Shown here: positions 16,463 through 26,105 of the stretch, piece after piece
How positions within the stretch are numbered: the stretch's first letter is position 1
How the letters are laid out: each line of letters starts with the position of its first letter
Notes under the pieces: model-generated
Seen by the model: the letters and a program-made list of their open reading frames with translations, nothing else
What the model was told of the DNA's origin: nothing
The model's database searches: none
Translations under genes and position numbers: made by a program
Source: CBDFHC01 sp965247585
GTDB taxonomy: Bacteria > Chloroflexota > Dehalococcoidia > Lucifugimonadales > GCA-2712585
DNA length: 64,000 nucleotides
Direction: 5' to 3'
NCBI GenBank assembly: GCA_965247585.1
Contig: CBDFHC010000004.1
Location: 186,001-250,000, forward strand

Positions 16463-17587
16463 CTATGCCCTTCGCATCTCCCTGGCGAACGCAGACGCCG
16501 CCTCCTCCTGGAGGCCAGGCACCACATGCGAGTAGGTGTCCAGGGTGACGGAAATAACGGAATGGCCCAGCCTCTCTTGGACTACCTTCGGATGAATCCC
16601 GGCGCGGAATAGCATCGTAGCGTGGAAGTGACGCAGGTCATGGAGTCTCACTCCTGTCACCCTGGCGCGCCGGCAGAGTTGCCGCCAGGCTCCAGATATG
16701 ACATCAGGGTTCATCAGTCGGCCCAGCTGATCAGGAAACACAAGGCCGTTCTCCTCGTAGATCTCTCCCAGCTCCACCTGGCGGATTAACTGGCTGCCCC
16801 TTTGAGCTCGAAGAACCTCCACGGTTTCGGGGTCTAGGGTAACGGAGCGCCTTCCCTTCTCCGACTTTGGCGGCGCCAACATAACCTCTTGGCCCTGTGC
16901 TTTGGTGGCCGCCTGGGTTATCGACACCAGCCCCTTCTCCAGATCCACGTCGCGCCACTTTAAGCCACAGGCTTCGCCCCTCCTGGTCCCTGAGTAGGCC
17001 AGGAAGTGGAAGATGGAATGAAAAGATGTTTCCTTGGCGCCGTCCAGCAGACGCAACACCGTCGGCACGTCTGGTACGGAGACTTCTTTGCTGGGCTTAC
17101 GCGGGGGCTGGACGCTGTCACAGGGGTTCCTCCAGGTGATCCCATGGCGCACGGCGTGCTTGCAAGCCTCGCTGAGCACGCGGTGAACATGCTCTACGCT
17201 CCGCGGAGACAAGCCCTCAGAAAGCAAGGAGGATTCCATCTGCTGGACATCAGCAGGCACGAGCTTGGCAAGTGACTTGTGGCCAAGATGGGGAACCAGG
17301 TGACCCCGGATATCAGACCGGTACCGATCCGCCGTCCTGGGGCGGGTGTGCGCCCTCACGTAGTCTCGGTGCCAGTTTTCCAGGTAGTCCGCCACCGTCA
17401 GCTTGGGAGAGCTCACTGGAAGGCCTCGGTCCAATTGGGCTAGCAGCTCCCTCAACCGTCTATCAGCGGCCGCCCTGGAGCCTTTAACATGAACGAACTT
17501 CCTTACCCGCTTGCCCTGGGGATCCCTGCCGAGGTCGATTGTGAGCTCCCATGAGCCCTTCCCTCGTTTTCGGATGCTGCCTTGCAT
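16463..17587 (-). CDS. Phage-type tyrosine integrase
   Basis: 374 aa. The N-terminal arm-binding domain (RKRGKGSWELTIDLGRDPQG) and SAM-like domain (TVADYLENWHRDYV) are followed by the catalytic domain. Catalytic residues: Arg in SGTRRGEACGL, HDLRH, His in LGHSVISVTLDTYSH and its Tyr. It reads toward selC from inside attL, the standard place for a tRNA-targeting integrase, so it most likely inserted this island. No disruption is seen. Confidence 0.95.
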   Translation of the reverse strand: MQGSIRKRGKGSWELTIDLGRDPQGKRVRKFVHVKGSRAAADRRLRELLAQLDRGLPVSSPKLTVADYLENWHRDYVRAHTRPRTADRYRSDIRGHLVPHLGHKSLAKLVPADVQQMESSLLSEGLSPRSVEHVHRVLSEACKHAVRHGITWRNPCDSVQPPRKPSKEVSVPDVPTVLRLLDGAKETSFHSIFHFLAYSGTRRGEACGLKWRDVDLEKGLVSITQAATKAQGQEVMLAPPKSEKGRRSVTLDPETVEVLRAQRGSQLIRQVELGEIYEENGLVFPDQLGRLMNPDVISGAWRQLCRRARVTGVRLHDLRHFHATMLFRAGIHPKVVQERLGHSVISVTLDTYSHVVPGLQEEAASAFAREMRRA

Positions 17588-17649
17588 CGGTGGTCCTCCT
17601 GTTTAGGTTGAAAAGGCCCCGGGGCAGGCTCCCGGGGCCCGAATGGTCT

Positions 17650-18195
17650 CTATCCCTTCTTGCTCTCCCGCTCCTTGTGAGAGTTTTCGTGCCTCTCCCT
17701 AGCGGCCGCCATCGTCACGTCCTTACCGGAGTACTCAGGCAAGCCGTGGAAGGGAGCTCCTCCGAGCTGCTCCAGGGTGAACCGATCCACCGCGGCTTCG
17801 TCCGGGAAGCCAGCCTTGGCCAGCGTTTCGTCCATCAGCTCCTCAAGGGACTGGTGGCACCCCTGGGGCAGGTTCTCCACTACGCTGAGCACAATGCGGA
17901 ATGTCATCTCCGTGAGGGCAGTGGCCCAGTCGTGATACGGGCGGTCGAATCGGGAGAACTCCTTCCAGTCCTCTCCGTTCAGCTTCTCTTTGGCCAGGGT
18001 CCTGGCTTTCTCCCCCAGCTCGTATCGCAACTGATGGAGCGGGTACGTGACTCTCTCGACCGCCTCCATCGCCAAGGAATAGGCGAGGGACTCATCTACC
18101 CTGAAGGTTTCGTATAAAGTCGTCGACACCGGAGGGTAAACCCCGGTGCGGTCTCCTGTTACCATGGAATCGGGGGGTTGGGATGCTTTGTTCAT
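17650..18195 (-). CDS. Hypothetical protein
   Basis: 181 aa from ATG 18195, preceded by GGAGG. I do not recognise the family. It is mostly helical and charged, with a highly charged C-terminus (ARERHENSHKERESKKG), and is soluble with no signal peptide. It follows the truncated serine recombinase directly: the recombinase stop is at 18198, 3 bp before this start. The two may have formed one transcription unit in an earlier element. Confidence 0.65.
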   Translation of the reverse strand: MNKASQPPDSMVTGDRTGVYPPVSTTLYETFRVDESLAYSLAMEAVERVTYPLHQLRYELGEKARTLAKEKLNGEDWKEFSRFDRPYHDWATALTEMTFRIVLSVVENLPQGCHQSLEELMDETLAKAGFPDEAAVDRFTLEQLGGAPFHGLPEYSGKDVTMAAARERHENSHKERESKKG

Positions 18196-18197
18196 CG

Positions 18198-19478
18198 CTA
18201 CCTCCAAGTCCCCTTGGGTGGGCCGGACTGGACGAAATCGAGAACCGAGGCCGATTCCTTAGTCACTCCATCCGACGGCATGGGTATGGTGTACGTCAGT
18301 GTGGCCTCGTCTCCAACCACCTCGATGCCCTCCACGAAGTTGCGGATGAGCGCCTTGCGCTCAGGGAACGTCCCTTCTTGCAAGAACTCCCGGAAGTCCG
18401 CCACGTACCCCTTGATCTCCTCGGTGGTGGGAAGTTCCACCCTCCGCTGCTCCAACTGAGTGGCGGCGTCGTCTCTCGCAGCCTCAAGCTGCTCCTCTCG
18501 GTGCCTCAGAGAGAAGATGCGAGGCGACAGGACCTCCAACGTCAGCTCGCTCGTCTCAAGGGCCTCGTAGAGCCTCTCAAGCCGCTTCCTCACGTCCCCC
18601 AGCTCGGCGTCGATGACCTCCAGCCTGCCGGCCAACTCACCGGCCATAGCGTCGATCTCCTCGGCCACCAACGTCACCAACTCAACGATGGTCTCCTCGG
18701 TCAGAATGCGCTCCCTTATCTTCTCTACCACAAAGTCCTCGACCCTGGGGGCGTTCAGGTAGCGGGCGGTGCACGTCCCTGCGCCTTCCCTGAACAGGGT
18801 GCCGCAGACGTAGTAGGCGAACTGGCCGCTCTTGGCCCCCTGGCCGGAGTAGGGCCTGCCGCACACTCCACACTTCAGCAGACCGCTCAGCAGGAACCTG
18901 CTCCCCACTCTCGCGGGTCTTCGCACCTTCGGTGCTCGGTCCCGCATTGCCTCCTGAACGGCGTCGAACAGCTCCCTAGACACCAGGGCGGGCCACGCTC
19001 CCTCGACCCGTACCGGCTCTGGATCCTTGTCGCCCTTCGACGTTTTGCCCCAGACGGAGGTTCCGGTGTAGGCTTCGTTGGTCAGCAGGTAGTGGAGTCC
19101 ACCCTTGTACCAGCGTCTTCCCCTATTGGTGATGCCCCGGTCGTTCAGCTCCCTGCATATCTCCTTGAGGCCGTTGCTACGCAGGGAGCTCTCGAAGATT
19201 CCCTTCACTATAGGAGCGGCGGTAGGGTCCACCTCCAGAGTGGGACGCTCCTTGGCTCCGTCATTGACCTTGACCCGTTTGTAGCCAAAGGGAGCCTTAG
19301 AGCCGAGGAAGAAGCCCCGGGACGCCGCCTCACGCATCCCCCGGACGACCTCCTGCGCAAGGTTTTCCGAGTAGAATTCATCGATGCTCTCGATGATGGC
19401 CTCCATGAGCTTGCCCGTGGGAGAGTCGTCGGCGTGCTCGGTGATGGAGACCACCTTGACACCCTTTCTCCTCAGCAT
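18198..19478 (-). pseudogene. Large serine recombinase lacking its catalytic N-terminus
   Basis: 426 aa remain. The sequence starts at LRRKGVKVVSITEHADDSPT, which lies after the catalytic Ser and the first ~90 residues of a normal resolvase domain. The recombinase domain (FGYKRVKVN..ICRELNDRGI) is followed by a zinc ribbon (LKCGVCGRPYSGQG..YYVCG) and a C-terminal coiled coil, all present. Upstream sequence shows no YxRVS-type start, so the protein cannot be catalytic. The break lies next to a 26-bp motif shared with the end of the second recombinase (25399). Confidence 0.85.
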
Positions 19479-19489
19479 GGACCAGATGC

Positions 19490-19515
19490 AATCGACACAA
19501 AAACCTGCGGTACTC
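19490..19515. repeat. 26-bp motif shared by the two recombinase breakpoints, copy 1
   Basis: AATCGACACAAAAACCTGCG and the following GTACTC match 25399-25424 at 23 of 26 positions without gaps. It begins 12 bp outside the truncated end of recombinase 1. Possible crossover (att) core of a serine recombinase. Confidence 0.5.
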
Positions 19516-19803
19516 CTGGGCGGTTGATTTGGATGCAGCGAACGGAGACGGTCGCATATCCTAGCTGGTTTGGCGTCGCCAGCTCGTTGATCTGACGCCG
19601 AACGGCCTGATGACGGGTCCGAGTCTCAATACGTGGGCCTAAGTGGATAGTAGGTAGTACCATCTTCGAGCTGTGGCTGGGGAGACTCTAGGCTCCCCTG
19701 CGTCTGCTACCCCACGATTATGACAGGAGGGCATGAGTGGCGGCAACGCCGTCCATGCTCCAACTCTCAAGACGGAGAGCCATCACGGGCACGCGCGAAC
19801 GGC

Positions 19804-20067
19804 GTGACTGGCAAGAGCGCAGCGCTACTGCGGGAGTACGTCGGGTTTATCCAGGGCGTGCCCCCCCCCCAGCACAGCGGGGAAGCTGCAGCCCGGAGGG
19901 GGCAAGACGACCCAGGCGGTCCGGCGCAGGCTCAACGCGGCGGCGGAAACGTTGGGCGTGAGCCTGAAGATCCGCCTATCGCCAACGCCGCTTACTTCTG
20001 GCCATCGGAGGGTCGGGGCCGCGGTAGGCCCCGCAAGCATCTTGACACTGACGACAATTATAGCTAG
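19804..20067 (+). pseudogene. Decayed small gene with two frameshifts
   Basis: Three short segments read like one protein if two frameshifts are allowed: LLREYVGFIQGVPPP, then AGKLQPGGG..TTQAVRRRLNAAA in the next frame, then ANAAYFWPSEGRGRGRPRK back in the first. The first shift coincides with a run of nine C at about 19860. The pattern resembles small hypothetical proteins with a YFW..GRPRK tail, but I cannot name a family. The start is unknown. Confidence 0.4.
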
Positions 20068-20106
20068 TCTGGTAGCTAGTCAGGATAATAGGAGTTGGGG
20101 TGAACC

Positions 20107-20367
20107 ATGGGCAAGAGATGGCCAGTTCAAGATGCCAAGTCGCGGTTCAGTGAGCTCCTCGACACCGCCCTTGCCGAAGGGCCGCAGATTGTAACCAAGC
20201 GCGGTGTTGAGACCGCCGTGCTCCTCCCCATCGAGCAGTGGCGCAGGCTGGAGCGCATGACTAGGCCGGACCTGAAAGATCTGCTCCTCGCCTCGGAGGC
20301 GCGGACGGAAAATCTTACGCCGCCACGCCGACAGCATCGCCACCGAACACCCTTGGCGGTGGAGTAG
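20107..20367 (+). CDS. Phd/YefM-type antitoxin
   Basis: 86 aa. WPVQDAKSRFSELLDTALAE and PQIVTKRGVETAVLLPIEQW are the DNA-binding half of Phd/YefM antitoxins. The C-terminal part is disordered and basic, as expected for a toxin-binding tail. The toxin gene follows after 3 bp, so the pair is co-translated and probably autorepressed. Confidence 0.9.
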   Translation: MGKRWPVQDAKSRFSELLDTALAEGPQIVTKRGVETAVLLPIEQWRRLERMTRPDLKDLLLASEARTENLTPPRRQHRHRTPLAVE

Positions 20368-20370
20368 GCT

Positions 20371-20784
20371 ATGTATCTCCTCGATACCAACGTGGTCTCA
20401 GAGCTGCGTCGCCCTCGTCCGCATGGCGCTGTCCTAGATTGGATTGCCGACGTGCAGGCGGAGCAACTCTTCGTGTCCGCCGTTACGATCGGGGAGATAC
20501 AGGCGGGGATCGAGATCACCCGCGAGCAGGATGAGGCCAAGGCGGAGGAGTTGGAAGCCTGGCTGGACAAGGTCTTGGCATCCTACGGCGTGTTGCCGAT
20601 GGACGCGCCCGCTTTCCGGGAGTGGGCGAGGCTCATGCACGGGCGGTCGGAAACGATGAGCGAAGACGCTATGATCGCGGCGACAGCCGTCGTTCATAGG
20701 CTGACGGTGGTTACCAGGAATGTGAGTGACTTCGGTCAGCTTGGAGTCGACTTGCAGAACCCATTCGAAGGGGAAGCCCGGTGA
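20371..20784 (+). CDS. PIN-domain toxin (VapC/FitB type)
   Basis: 137 aa PIN-domain ribonuclease. Acidic residues of the active site are visible: D in YLLDTNVVSELRR, E in VSAVTIGEIQAG, D in SEDAMIAATA and D in TRNVSDFGQL. These toxins cut tRNA or rRNA when the labile antitoxin is lost. Here the pair could stabilise the island. Confidence 0.92.
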   Translation: MYLLDTNVVSELRRPRPHGAVLDWIADVQAEQLFVSAVTIGEIQAGIEITREQDEAKAEELEAWLDKVLASYGVLPMDAPAFREWARLMHGRSETMSEDAMIAATAVVHRLTVVTRNVSDFGQLGVDLQNPFEGEAR

Positions 20785-20854
20785 CCCCAGCTCGGCAAGG
20801 ACAGCCAAAGACCAAAGCTCAATAATATCCATTGAGCAAGGGATATCGAGATTT

Positions 20855-21642
20855 ATGCCAGTTGATGAACGCACCTTCGCCGCGGAAGTGGCCGGCTGGG
20901 TTACCGAGGTCCTCAACAGTAGGCCAGATTTGCCTTTCAGCCACGCGCTTGTCGAAGACCACGTAGGCAGCACTGCGCGGCGGCATGATTTCCGACTGTA
21001 CAGACGTCACACCGGCCAACCCGTCCTAACCGGCGAGATCAAGATGCCGGATTCCGCTCAGGGCAATCATCCTCTAAACGCCGATCTGGTTGAGGACGCT
21101 CTGGACAAGGCGTTCCGTGCAGGGGTCCAATACTGCTTCACTTGGAACGTTCGCCAATTCGTCCTGTTCGACTCCCACATACAGGGCGTGCCGTTCGCGC
21201 AGCGACACATCGAGGGACCGACGAACGTGGTCGAGGCGTCAGTCAGCGACGACGTTCGCCCAGACGGGGCGCAGGACGCCATCAAGGGATTCTGGGAACG
21301 CTTCCTAGAACAATTCGCCGAGTTGATCAACGGAAGCCGCGCCTTTGAGCCATCTCCCCTGGATCAGCGCTTCATCGGTTGGCTTGAGGGAGCTCTCGAA
21401 GATCCTATCGTTCACACCGAAGACGCTCTCGCCTCGCTGTCGGGAACCGATTCCGAGCTCAATGACCGGCTGAATTTGTGGATGCTGTCTCAGGGCTGGG
21501 AACCGTCGTCCCAACCGGAGCAGCGCAAGCAGAACCTGGCACGCGCCTCGCGGCTGTCCTGCTACATACTTCTGACCCGCCTGGTCTTCTACCAAGTGAT
21601 GCGACGACGGTTCAGGCAGATGCCACTGCTCTCTCTTGGGGG
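20855..21642 (+). pseudogene. PD-(D/E)XK nuclease-like N-terminal fragment of a restriction/modification-type protein
   Basis: About 263 codons from ATG 20855 up to the left end of IS21 copy 1. ARRHDFRLYRR..PVLTGEIKMP has the spaced D and ExK of a PD-(D/E)XK nuclease, followed by DLVEDALDKAFRAGVQYCFTW. The helical part ends with SCYILLTRLVFYQVMRRRF, the kind of segment that precedes an N6-adenine methylase domain in fused type I/IIG proteins. The IS replaces everything after this, and no continuation is found beyond either IS21 copy. Family assignment is by motif only. Confidence 0.6.
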
Positions 21643-21766
21643 TGTAAAAGGCGGAGCTAAAGTGGACCACCTGGACGGATTGACCGCCTGACATTGTGGC
21701 GGTTGAAAAATGTACCGTCCTCTGCCATCCATAGGTTCGAAGTCGTGCTTATGGGTGGTGGGATGG

Positions 21767-23266
21767 ATGTACCAGGTGGACGTGTATCTACGGATCCGAC
21801 GGGCGGTGATGGTGGATGGGATGAGCATCCGGGAGGTCTCCCGGGTGTTCGGGTTGCACCGGGACACGGTGCGCAAGATTCTGGCCTACTCAGCGCCGCC
21901 GGGCTACCGGCGACAGACTCCGCCCCGGCGTCCTAAGCTGGAGCCCTTCACCGCCGTCATCGACCAAATCCTGGTAGACGACCTCAAGCGTCCCAGGAAG
22001 CAGCGCCACACAGCCCAGCGGATCTTCCAGCGGCTCAGGGACGAGCATGGGTTCGGCGGCCAGTACACCATAGTCAAGGACTACGTAAGGGAGCACCGCC
22101 GCCGGTCGCAGGAGATGTTCGTCCCTCTGTCTCATCCGCCGGGCCACGCCCAGTGCGACTTTGGCGAGGCCCTGGTGATCATTGGCGGGGTGGAACAGAA
22201 AGCCCACTGCTTCGTCCTGGACCTGCCCCATAGCGACGGATGCTTCGTCAAGGCTTACCCGGCCGAGACCACCGAGGCCTTCCTGGACGGCCATGTCTCG
22301 GCCTTCGCATTCCTGGGCGGAGTGCCGCAGAGCATCCTGTACGACAACACCAAGCTGGCGGTGGCCAGGATACTGGGGGATGGACGCCGTAAACGCACCC
22401 GGGCCTTCACGGAACTCCAGTCCCACTACCTGTTCTCGGACCGGTTCGGCCGTCCCGGCAAGGGCAACGACAAGGGGAAGGTCGAGGGGATGGTCGGCTA
22501 TATGCGGCGCAACTTCCTGGTGCCGGTCCCGTCCTTCGAGAGCTTTGAGGCGCTGAACGCCCACCTGGAGCGTCGCTGCCTGGCGCGAATGGATGCCAGG
22601 TTGAGGGGCCACTCAGAGAGCATAGGCCAGCGGATGGAACGGGACCTGGAGGCCCTGCTGCCTCTGCCGGCGGTGGCCTACGACGCCTGCGAGAAGCAGG
22701 CAGGCCGGGTGAGTTCGCTGTCGCTGGTGAGGTACAGGACCAACGATTACTCGGCCCCGGTGGCCTACGGGCACCGGGACGTTCTGGTAAAAGGCTACGT
22801 GGACCGGGTGGTCATCAGTTGCGGGTCCGAGGTCATCGCCCGCCATCACCGCTCCTACCAGCGGGATGATTTTGTGTTCGACCCCGTCCACTACCTGCCC
22901 CTGCTGGAGCAGAAGACGGCGGCCCTGGACCAGGCCGCTCCCCTGCAGGGATGGGACCTTCCCGAGGAGTTTGCCACGCTGCGCCGGTTGCTGGAGTCCC
23001 GCATGGGACGAAGGGGCAAGCGGGAGTTCGTCCAGGTACTGCGGCTATTCGAGCATTTTTCGCCTGGGGAGGTCCACGCCGCGGTTCGGGATGCCATCCG
23101 GTTGGGGGCTTTGAGCTTCGACGCGGTGAAGCATCTGGTGCTCTGCCGGCTGGAGGGCCGGCCGCCCCGCCTCGACCTGGAACTCTATCCCTACTTGCCC
23201 CAGGTGCGGGTCAGTATCACTTCCGCCGGGGAGTACATGACATTGCTGTCGGGGAGGGCGGCATGA
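21767..23266 (+). CDS. istA: IS21 transposase IstA, copy 1
   Basis: 499 aa from ATG 21767 (an in-frame ATG at 21710 is possible). N-terminal HTH (SIREVSRVFGLHRDTVRKIL) and an rve-type DDE core: D in HAQCDFGEALV, D in SILYDNTKLAV, E in KGNDKGKVEGMVGY. C-terminal beta domain present. Overlaps istB by 4 bp (ATGA). Confidence 0.95.
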   Translation: MYQVDVYLRIRRAVMVDGMSIREVSRVFGLHRDTVRKILAYSAPPGYRRQTPPRRPKLEPFTAVIDQILVDDLKRPRKQRHTAQRIFQRLRDEHGFGGQYTIVKDYVREHRRRSQEMFVPLSHPPGHAQCDFGEALVIIGGVEQKAHCFVLDLPHSDGCFVKAYPAETTEAFLDGHVSAFAFLGGVPQSILYDNTKLAVARILGDGRRKRTRAFTELQSHYLFSDRFGRPGKGNDKGKVEGMVGYMRRNFLVPVPSFESFEALNAHLERRCLARMDARLRGHSESIGQRMERDLEALLPLPAVAYDACEKQAGRVSSLSLVRYRTNDYSAPVAYGHRDVLVKGYVDRVVISCGSEVIARHHRSYQRDDFVFDPVHYLPLLEQKTAALDQAAPLQGWDLPEEFATLRRLLESRMGRRGKREFVQVLRLFEHFSPGEVHAAVRDAIRLGALSFDAVKHLVLCRLEGRPPRLDLELYPYLPQVRVSITSAGEYMTLLSGRAA

Positions 23267-24045
23267 ACAGCCGGTCCACGCTGCTGCTGGAACACCATCT
23301 GAAGGAACTGAAGCTGCCCAGCTTCTTCCGGGAATACGGGAAGATGGCGGCCCAGTGCGCCGCCGAGGGAGTGGACCACCCGGGGTACCTGCTCAGGCTC
23401 GCCGAACTGGAACTCATCGACCGCCACCAGCGCATGGTGGAGCGGCGGATCCGGTCCGCCCGCTTCCCTGCCGTCAAGACCTTCGACACCTTCGACTTTA
23501 CGGCCATCCCGTCGGTGAACAAGGCGCTGGTGATGGAGTTGGCCCGCTGCGAATACGTCCAAAACCGGGAGAACGTCATCGCCGTCGGCAACAGCGGCAC
23601 CGGCAAGACCCACGTGGCCCTGGGACTGGGCCTGGCCGCCTGCCAGAAAGGGATGTCCGTGGGCTTCACCACCGCCGCCGCCCTGGTCCACGAGTTGATG
23701 GAGGCCCGGGATGAAAGACGTCTGCTCAGCCTCCAGAGACAACTTTCCCGCCTCAGCCTGCTGATCATCGACGAACTGGGCTTCGTGCCCCTGTCACCCA
23801 CCGGGGCGGAACTGCTCTTCGAGGTCTTCAGCCAGCGCTACGAGCGGGGCTCAATCCTGGTGACCACCAACCTTCCCTTCGACGAGTGGACCGAGGTCTT
23901 CGGGTCGGAGAGGCTCACCGGGGCCCTGCTGGACCGCCTCACCCACCACGTCCACATCCTGGAGATGAACGGCGAGAGCTACCGGCTCAAGCGTAGCAGA
24001 GAGGGAGTTGCCTCCCAAACTCAAGACAAGCCTCACGAAGAATAG
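23263..24045 (+). CDS. istB: IS21 helper ATPase IstB, copy 1
   Basis: 260 aa AAA+ ATPase with Walker A (GNSGTGKTHVA), Walker B (LLIIDELGFVP) and sensor TTNLPFDEW. IstB remodels target DNA for IstA. The longer frame from 22951 overlaps istA and is not the start; ATG 23263 is coupled to the istA stop. Confidence 0.95.
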   Translation: MNSRSTLLLEHHLKELKLPSFFREYGKMAAQCAAEGVDHPGYLLRLAELELIDRHQRMVERRIRSARFPAVKTFDTFDFTAIPSVNKALVMELARCEYVQNRENVIAVGNSGTGKTHVALGLGLAACQKGMSVGFTTAAALVHELMEARDERRLLSLQRQLSRLSLLIIDELGFVPLSPTGAELLFEVFSQRYERGSILVTTNLPFDEWTEVFGSERLTGALLDRLTHHVHILEMNGESYRLKRSREGVASQTQDKPHEE

Positions 24046-24227
24046 GTAGCATCAAGACCTTCCTGCCTGTCCTCTGCTGACCCACCCGTAAGCAGGCCAT
24101 TTCCCTCAACAAGTGGTGCGGACATTTATGCTGGCCAGTTAGCTCGGACTTTTTCGCTGAACATGAACACACCAGGTGGTACAGCTTTACTCCGCCCCAG
24201 TGGCCCAACATGCCTCCGCCATTGACA

Positions 24228-25457
24228 TCCATCACCGAGCAGGCTGAGGACACCTCCACCGGCAGACTACTGGAAGGCATCATCGAGTCCGTTGACGAGT
24301 TCTACAGTGAGAATCTTGCCCAGGAAGTTCTCCGGGGTATGCGGGAGGCGGCCTCCAGAGGCTTCTGGGTCGCCAGCAGGACGCCCTACGGCTACAACCG
24401 GGTCATGGTGCAGGACGGTCCCAAGAAGCGCCCCACCCTGGAGCCCGACCCGACAACCACACCCATCCTCAAGCGCATCTTCGATATGGCCGAAGCAGGC
24501 AGGGGGATGACTGACATCACTCGCACCCTCAACGACGAGGGCATCGCCAGCCCCGCAGGAAAGCTCTGGGGCAAGACCAGCGTCCACGCCGTCCTCAAGA
24601 ACGAGGTCTACACTGGCGCTCTGGTCTGGGGCGCGAAAGCAAAGGACAATGCCGAGCCGGTGCGCGTAGACAAAGCGTTCCCAGGCATCATCTCCAAGGC
24701 CCAGTTCCGCCGCGTCAACAAGCTGATGCGCTCCCGCGCACCCAAGGTCAGCCACCCCTGAAGGGTGGGAAGCTCCTACCTGCTCAGCGGACTGGTCAAG
24801 TGCAAGACCTGCAACAGGGCGCTCTCAGGCCAGGACTCCAAGAGCGGCCAGTTCTCCTACTACGTCTGCCAGTCGATCATGAAGCGCGGCAGCGGCGCCT
24901 GCGATTCCCCCAGGCTCAACGCCCGGAACTTCGAGGAGCTGGTCGTGGGGAAGATTCGCTCCAACATCCTCACCGAGAGCAGCATCCGCGCCCTGGTGAA
25001 GGTGGTGGACGAGGAGATGGATGGCGTGGCCAGCGAGCAGCGCAAGAGGCTTGAGACCATCGACTCGGAGCTTGCAGACGTAAGGCGCAGGTTGGACCGG
25101 CTCTACAACCTCGTCGAGACCACCGAGCTCGATATGGCCGACGTTACCCCGCGCATCCGCGACCACCGGGAGCGGCAGGGCCGCCTTGAGTCTTCGGCTC
25201 AGGAAGCGAGAGCAATCCTCTCCCAGCGCAGGGAGGTCCTGGACGACGTGCAGACCATCACGGCCTACGCCCAGGACATGAGCGAGTTCCTGAACGAGAG
25301 CGAGTTGACCGAGCGCAGGGCCTTCATCGAGAGCTTCGTCAAGGAGATCGTGGTCATGCCAGGCAACGCCCTTATGCGCTACACCATCCCCATTTCTCAA
25401 TCGACACCAAAAACTGCGGTTCTCGCGGGGAGTAGACCTGGGCACAGCCTGAGATGA
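24228..25457 (+). pseudogene. Second large serine recombinase, truncated and with an in-frame stop
   Basis: Coding homology begins right at the IS21 end (SITEQAEDTSTGRLLEGI, equivalent to SITEHADDSPTGKLMEAI of recombinase 1), so the catalytic N-terminus is lost. A TGA at 24759-24761 interrupts RAPKVSHP / RVGSSYLLSGLVKC where recombinase 1 has RRPARVGS, consistent with CGA to TGA. The zinc ribbon (LVKCKTCNRALSGQD) and coiled coil follow. The normal C-terminus is replaced after YTIPIS by the 26-bp motif. It is a different, divergent recombinase, not a copy of the first. Confidence 0.88.
25399..25424. repeat. 26-bp motif shared by the two recombinase breakpoints, copy 2
   Basis: AATCGACACCAAAAACTGCG plus GTTCTC, in the same orientation as copy 1 at 19490. 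It lies in the last codons of recombinase 2, where family similarity ends. Confidence 0.5.
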
Positions 25458-25815
25458 TGAGGCTAGGCTTTCCCTTATGGAAGCGGAGTCGTCCTGAGTT
25501 CCCACGCCCCTCTTTCAGTGTGGGTTGGCCTCAAACACAGACGCTAAACCTTAAACTACCCACTGATAATCTGAGGGCGGGCCGAGCAATATCCCAAGGG
25601 GGACGCTGAATGGGCAACTAGTTATGAATAGACCAACACGAAGGGGGCCAGAAGCCTAGAACTCCCCACACTCATGTCCCCAGCCGGCTCTCCCTCGGCT
25701 TTGGGAGCCCTATGGTAGCCCACACTTCCGCCCCTTGCCCAAGTCGAAGATCAACCCTGTAGTGAGAGCCGGTCTGCTTATGTCCAGCGCGCTTGTTTAG
25801 CATCCCCGTCCGCCT
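25458..25815. other. Non-coding stretch
   Basis: I see no supported gene, RNA or repeat here. It follows the recombinase remnant and precedes a broken redoxin. Confidence 0.5.
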
Positions 25816-26105
25816 ATGGTTGCAATGAGCCTACACCGCCGCTCACCGACTCGGACTCTGGCCTTACAACAACGGCTGGATCGGAAATCGGAAATCGGGA
25901 AGCTGGCGCCTGAGTATGAGTTGACAACTGTCGATGGAGAGGTACTGACCCTGTCAGACCTTCTTGGCGACAGGCCCCTTCATCCCCTACTTCTTCGCAA
26001 CCTGGTGACCACAATGCCGCGCCGAGCTACGGACGCTGCACGAGTTGGAGAGCCAAAGCGGTGACGTGGCCGTCGTCGCCGTTGGCCAGGTAGACCTCAG
26101 CTTAG
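25816..26105 (+). pseudogene. Redoxin fragment with TGA in the first position of a UxxC motif
   Basis: IGKLAPEYELTTVDGEVLTL and SDLLGDRP form a standard AhpC/TlpA-type N-terminus. One extra C in the CCCC run at 25975-25978 shifts the frame. Read in the corrected frame, it continues FIPYFFATW, TGA (26006-26008), PQCRAELRTLHELESQSGDVA and VVAVGQVDLSLETW. TGA therefore occupies the first Cys of ATWCPQC, leaving a U-x-x-C site. A bulged hairpin CGCCG-AGCTA-CGG-A-CG lies 12-27 nt downstream. The C-terminal half is missing; the sequence runs into another truncated gene near 26105. Confidence 0.65.

Larger units (their letters stand above)
21643..24227 (+). mobile_element. IS21-family element, copy 1
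   Basis: 2,585 bp, identical in length and in both encoded proteins to copy 2 (29825-32409). Ends: TGTAAAAGGCGGAG on the left, reverse complement TGTCAATGGCGGAG on the right. No target-site duplication flanks it, so the present flanks are rearranged. It cuts the nuclease fragment on the left and serine recombinase 2 on the right. Confidence 0.92.

Noticed and set aside
18183..19595. 470-codon plus-strand ORF
   Set aside because: It is antisense to serine recombinase 1, which has clear domains; the ORF has no family features.
19720..20067. Long plus-strand frame as an intact gene
   Set aside because: Protein-like segments alternate between frames around a C9 run, so the single frame is not a real continuous product.
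24759..24761. In-frame TGA in serine recombinase 2 as a possible selenocysteine codon
   Set aside because: The matching position in recombinase 1 is a Pro/Ala/Arg stretch, not Cys, and the gene is already truncated at both ends. A CGA-to-TGA mutation explains it.
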